NCBI GenBank assembly: GCA_916700875.1
Contig: CAKAKS010000004.1
Location: 15,672,444 to 15,736,443 of the forward strand
DNA: 64,000 nt
Source of the DNA: Sebastes aleutianus
Taxonomy: Eukaryota > Chordata > Actinopteri > Perciformes > Sebastidae
Direction: 5' to 3'
Of this stretch, positions 59,101 through 64,000 are shown one piece after another. A model generated the notes under the pieces. The model ran no database searches and was not told where the DNA came from. It worked only from the letters and a program-made list of their open reading frames with translations. A program made the position numbers and the translations under genes. Position 1 is the stretch's first letter. The number at the start of each line of letters is the position of its first letter.

Positions 59101-62100
59101 AAGTTTTATCGAAATTGCAGTATGGCCTATTGCAATTTTCAAATCGCAGGAAATGCAATATTTGTTAAAGGCAAAATTTGTGTCAAAATACCATTTTAAA
59201 TTAAATATTGTTGTGCTGCAGAGATGTCCTGGCCTACACATCATATTCTACAGACTTTAGAAAACATCTTTGTTTGGTACAGATCCCTGCAAAAATCACA
59301 CCTGAATCATTTTAATATGTTTTTCAATGAAAATGAGAATAATGATGGAAAAATGATCATTCCCTCTATCATCACAAATCATATCACAACTGCAATACCA
59401 GTCAAAATGATTGTAATTAGATATTTTTTCAAAATCATGCAGCCCTACTTGTGATGTCCTCGACTAAAGATATTCATAGTCAACTAACACTCTTCTATAA
59501 GATTTGTTGATTTAATCGACAGATCTGCGTCTCGAGATAGCTTCTGTTATGATTTGACGCTATATAAAAATAAATTGAATTGAAAAAATTTAATCTGTAA
59601 AACTGAGTTTCTCCACAAAGAAAAAATCTTGTGTTTACCAGAGATGTGCTCATAAGTTTGGAAATAAGTCATTCAACATGAAAAATGCATAAAAAATGAC
59701 TAATCAACTAAAGAAATCAGACCAAAATGACCGATTAGTCGACTAAGACGGGGCAGCCCTACATACGTTTTTGCAGTTTATAGCTTAAACCATTAATAAA
59801 GGAAATGTATGGATTAATTAATGATTGAAATAAGTGTTGTTTGCAGCCCTACTTCCATCTGGGCTTTAGTTGCAGTAGTATAAAGTGTTTATTGAAACAC
59901 ACAATTCTCAGTGTCTGAGGTTAAAATCACAACTTCATTTAATGATCAGGGTCATTGATGCTTTTTTGCCTTCTTCTAAATCGTAAAAGTATGTGAACTG
60001 GTGCACAAATGTGAAGACAATCTTTGAGCTGAGTGCACCACCTGGCACGTGTTAGTTAACATTTCTAATCCTTAAATTCCCCTCTACAGTAGTTGGAGTG
60101 CTTCTTTGTTTTGTGGTGCAACTCTCTAACCTGTTTTGTATGTCACCAGTGACCTCTGAACAAACCGTATTTTGTGTATCTGCCCACAGACAGTGGTTAT
60201 CCTGCCTACCTGGGCGCCCGTCTCGCCTCCTTCTATGAGCGTGCTGGAAGGGTGAAGTGTCTGGGTAACCCTGAGAGAGAGGGCAGCGTCAGTATTGTAG
60301 GAGCGTGAGTACAGCTTTGTCCCACTAGAGGGAGACATTACTCTGCACATGTTGTATGGACTGTAACTAAGTTCCCTGTTTGAACCTTTCTCAGAGTATC
60401 ACCTCCTGGTGGTGACTTCTCTGACCCTGTCACTTCAGCCACCCTCGGTATTGTACAGGTAAATTAACAAATTCAGATTCTAATCAAGCTTTGTTGATTA
60501 AAGGTGCTCAGGTCTTTACTTTATTATGTTGGGGGTTATTTCCTCTCTCAGGTGTTCTGGGGTCTGGATAAGAAGCTGGCTCAGAGGAAGCACTTTCCTT
60601 CAGTGAACTGGCTCATCAGTTACAGCAAATACACTCGCGCTCTGGATGAGTATTACGACAAGCACTTCCCCGAGTTTGTGCCCCTGCGTACCAAGACCAA
60701 GGAGATCCTGCAGGAGGAGGAGGACCTGGCTGAGATTGTGCAGCTCGTCGGAAAGGTAATTCAGCAGAAAGTCGGCTGCAGCAGTTTCATTTTTGGATGA
60801 ACTTTGACCTGATTTTCTCCTTTTCCTGTATGAAGCTTCAAAGTCAGACACGCATCGAAAAAAAATCACATTTATCCCATATCTGCTCGCTCCAACACAT
60901 TTTTTTTCTCCATTTAAATTATCTTTTTAACAGGCGTCTCTGGCAGAAACGGATAAAATCACCCTGGAGGTCGCCAAACTGCTCAAAGACGACTTCCTGC
61001 AGCAGAACGGTTACACTCCTTACGACAGGTAACATCATACACAACACAGCATGTGCTCGCTCACTCATCTATTTGTCACACAGAGATCAAATAGATGTAG
61101 GACTATCTCCCCCTGGAGAAAAAGTGAAACTTACTGGTATTGGATCCAAAATGTCTGACTGCTCTGTGTCCATCTCCTCAGGTTCTGTCCCTTCTACAAG
61201 ACAGTGGGCATCCTCTCCAACACGATCTCTTTCTACGACATGGCGCGGCACGCAGTGGAGACCACGGCTCAGAGCGACAACAAGATCACTTGGGCCATGA
61301 TCAAGGAGCACATGGGAGAAATCCTGTACAGGCTCAGCTCAATGAAATTCAAGGTGTGTGTATGTATACGCCTGCAAAAGCTTGTATATGTGTCCTATAC
61401 TGTATGTGTTAATTTAGTGGTTCTCAGGTTGATTTAAATTTCATGGATAGCAAAAAAATGGAATTTGTCAACATATTTATACTTATTTTTTCTTCCTACC
61501 CTAACATATCAGATTTTTTTTAAACTTTTGACTTTTTGCTTTATTTCTTGTAAAAGTATGGAATATTTTTCAAGATATAAGACTCATAACCAAAAGAAAT
61601 CAAAGGGGAAAATAATATTCTTTGTAATTTCTTTTATTATTTATTTATTTTTATTGGTACATCTGCTGTTTTGTTTTTGCACCAATAAAAAAGGAGAAAT
61701 ACCCAAGAAAAGACTAAGAAACAAGTTGACATACAGAGCTTCACATGATACATAACAAAACCAAAAAAATGGATGAAATAATAGTCATAATAATTTTAGT
61801 AACAACATCTTAAATAAATAAAAAATAAAAAAAGACAATAATACATTTTTTTGAAAACAAAATAACTAGATGGTATTAATAAGGAAGGAATTCAAAGATA
61901 AATAAATAAATGAGTAGTTGGATATTTAGCAGTGCCAGCTAATGTAGAAAATTATTTTATATTTAAAGCATTCAACATTCTGCAGAGGTCACAAGGTAAA
62001 TGGTGGAGAACCGCTGTTTTAAATGTTTGCCAAATTTGACTTATGCTTTATGAACATACAGTATTCTTGGTTTGTAATGTGCGGCAGGAAGTCTGCCTTT

Positions 62101-62824
62101 ACATCAGACGAAGAGTCTCTTAGTGCTGATTTATTTTCAGCTTGTTGACGTATTGTTTGCTGCGACACATTTCAGAGTTGAGACGATCACAATCAGGAAG
62201 TGGAAAGTTGAATTGCTTTAACTACACCTTATGCAATGACCTCCACCCATCAGATTTTCTTTTTTCTTTTTTTACTTAAGTGCCATTAATACAAATTAAC
62301 AGGCAATTAATCATCACAAAAGAAAACCGCCTTGAGACTGGGCCTCACCTGACATACATGGACACAAAAACAGTAACGCCGCATATTCCCATCTAGTTTT
62401 CTTTTGTCATTTTTTAAGAGAAACTGACCAAGAGGGTGGCATGAAAACATTGTTACAACACTAAATGCACACAACATAAACAGGCAAAGACAGTGTGTAG
62501 ACGATATCCAGTTAAGATGAATGAACAATACATTTAATTAACCAAAAGCTCTGACAGTTTCAAGTCTGTACATTCGTCCAGGAGGAAGGGGCAGCGTATT
62601 TAAAAGCTGTTTTTTTAATGACACTTATAGGACACCGTGAGGATGACGGCCATAGCTCAAGCACCACAGATCATGCACAGAGTCTGCTGTTTTGTGTTCA
62701 CGATGTAAGACTGTATTTCTTTGTTGCACAGGACCCGGTGAAGGAAGGCGAGGTTAAGATCAAGGCCGAGTACGCTCAGCTATTGGAGGACATGCAGAAT
62801 AGCTTCCGCACGCTGGAAGAGTAG
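56190..62824 (+). CDS. atp6v1a: V-type H+-ATPase catalytic subunit A
   Basis: Catalytic A subunit of the cytosolic V1 sector; hydrolyses ATP to drive proton pumping into endosomes, lysosomes and secretory vesicles. Exons: 56190-56271, 56514-56642, 57578-57792, 57881-58018, 58099-58250, 58343-58614, 58715-58837, 60190-60304, 60395-60458, 60552-60755, 60934-61028, 61182-61353, 62732-62824; 617 aa, as in human. It shows the Walker A motif GAFGCGKT (250-257), GERGNEMSEV, the A-subunit specific non-homologous region (about 110-200) and SYFRDMG-like SEYFRDMGYNVSMMADSTSRWAE. The donor of the second coding exon is GTATCC after ACGT (56642), chosen because it restores the conserved EETSGVSVG. No defect is seen. 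It is divergent to naa50, about 2.3 kb away. Confidence 0.97.
58890..59860. mobile_element. Cluster of nested TIR elements in atp6v1a intron
   Basis: A GGGCTGCAAC-type element (from about 58895; GGTTCTTAAATGTGAATATT is its family phrase) is interrupted by a complete element at 59081-59447 with ends TAGGGCTGCATAATTAAT and AAATCATGCAGCCCTA. It is followed by a reversed copy of the TTAGTCGA element (about 59453-59762, ending GATTAGTCGACTAAGACGGG then GCAGCCCTA). All are non-coding. Confidence 0.6.
61354..62731 (+). other. atp6v1a: Last atp6v1a intron
   Basis: An A/T-rich 1.4 kb intron with poly-A/T runs and no recognisable exon or structured RNA. Frames on both strands are chance. Confidence 0.6.
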
Positions 62825-63700
62825 GCCTCCACCTCTCAAGACCCTCTCCAGTTTTCATCTCTGACCCCTCCACTGCAGAATCACATTCCTCGTATCCCCA
62901 AAAACCCCACGTGCTCCCCCTGTGCTCCTTTTTTTTTTTGTGAGTGATTGTATGAATGTGTGTGTGCCATTTCATGTGGAGGGAAAAAGAGAAAGATGTA
63001 CTGTATTCATTATTATTTGTTGCCTCATATAGGCGCACTCTGGATCCTCTGCATGGTCGTTGATCGTGTGTGCGTGAAATGTGTGTACGAAAGAGGGATC
63101 TCTTCCTTTCTCTGTTTACATGATTTCTTTTTATGTATCCGTGTTGCTCTTCCTGATTGTTCGGTTGATGTATTGTAATTCATAGACCATCTGTACAGAA
63201 GATTATTGAATATAAATTTAATAAGATCAGCCTATTTATTGCCAGCAGCATTTTGACGTGAAGGCTTTTGTCGTTCCTTTTTCTTTATGTTTTTGGTTTT
63301 TATGGTTGTGTTTCACGCCGTGCTGTGTCTTGTACTTTTGCTGTGTGAATGTGAGTCGACGCTCTGCTGTCCAATACTTTCATGTGACTCCCAAAGAATT
63401 AAAACATGGGGAAAAAAAAGAACAATGTGTTTGCCTGTTTGACCTGCTAGTTTCTGATGATGCTGTCAGAGCTGCTCAACTGGTCTCTCTGCATATCACT
63501 CATTCTCTCATGCACCCTCCCCTGAGGATGCTTTGTTCACAGATAATTCTAACTACTTTAATTTTTTTTTTTTGAAAAGCACAGAGCTTAATTTTAATGA
63601 TTCCAATTAGTAGAAGTCGAAATTAACTATTGGGATTTAAAAAAAACATTGTGTAAATGTTAAAAATCTTTAACTTGATGAAATAAAACACTGCAGTAGC
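62825..63700 (+). other. atp6v1a: atp6v1a 3' UTR
   Basis: It begins after the TAG at 62822-62824. Candidate poly(A) signals are ATTAAA at 63398-63403 and AATAAA at 63682-63687, so alternative ends are possible. No other coding region is seen. Confidence 0.5.
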
Positions 63701-64000
63701 TTGCTCACCTGAGTACTTGGCTGCTACAGGTGGAATCAACACCTGAATAAATTAAAGGCACATGTCATTTTGGAGCAATTAACTATAGTTGTTTGAAGAC
63801 CAATGAGAGCCACCGATGACATGACAACTCCCTTCAGGTATGTTCCCAGGCATGGAAAGGTGAGATGCACATGCAACAAAGGCAAACAACGCATCAGCAG
63901 AGCTTCACAGCTGTTTGGGACGTTTTCTTGACTTCTTTTTTTAACTCGATTGCACCTGGAGACAACAGAAACCCTGGGTCCACTCCGAGTCAGGTATGTG
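63701..64000. other. Intergenic DNA at the window end
   Basis: No recognisable feature. In human GRAMD1C is the next gene, but no exon of it is visible in these 300 bases. Confidence 0.5.

Noticed and set aside
63258..63575. 105-codon frame after atp6v1a
   Set aside because: Lies in the atp6v1a 3' UTR, spans a poly(A) signal and ends in poly-T; no homology.

Overview
The window is nuclear DNA of a ray-finned (teleost, probably percomorph) fish. It holds four split vertebrate genes with GT-AG introns, plus Tc1-type and small terminal-inverted-repeat transposons, a tRNA-derived SINE, retroelement ends with TATC tails and many CA/GT and ATCT microsatellites. The gene order boc (+), usf3 (-), naa50 (-), atp6v1a (+) has the same order and orientation as on human 3q13, as I recall that map, but with the genes between BOC and USF3 absent. 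All four coding sequences were assembled by hand from splice sites. Each is an exact multiple of three: boc 1057 aa, usf3 2315 aa, naa50 169 aa, atp6v1a 617 aa. The last two match the human lengths.

Layout. 1-2090 is upstream DNA with one 0.7 kb TIR element. A likely boc leader exon ends at 2407 and is followed by a 14.5 kb first intron full of repeats, with a few GC-rich, possibly regulatory blocks. The boc coding exons run 16930-31344, with a dead Tc1 transposon in the intron before the second-last exon. The boc and usf3 3' ends converge at about 32.2-32.6 kb. usf3 occupies 33059-41831 on the minus strand; 4931 bases of it are one exon carrying a long Gln-rich tract. Upstream of its ATG exon lies a tandem array (41.9-43.5 kb) in which each ~145-bp unit carries a copy of the 32-base usf3 coding exon 2 with both splice signals. 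naa50 (46103-49856, minus) and atp6v1a (leader near 52.2-52.36 kb, coding 56190-62824, plus) are divergent; the DNA in and around them is a set of nested long inverted repeats. The atp6v1a 3' UTR and about 0.3 kb of featureless DNA end the window.

The genes do not form a pathway. boc is a Hedgehog co-receptor, usf3 a bHLH transcription regulator, naa50 an N-terminal acetyltransferase and atp6v1a the catalytic subunit of the proton pump. The most unusual observation is the pseudo-exon array in the usf3 5' region. I found no evidence for a bacterial-type system, a virus or an RNA gene cluster.
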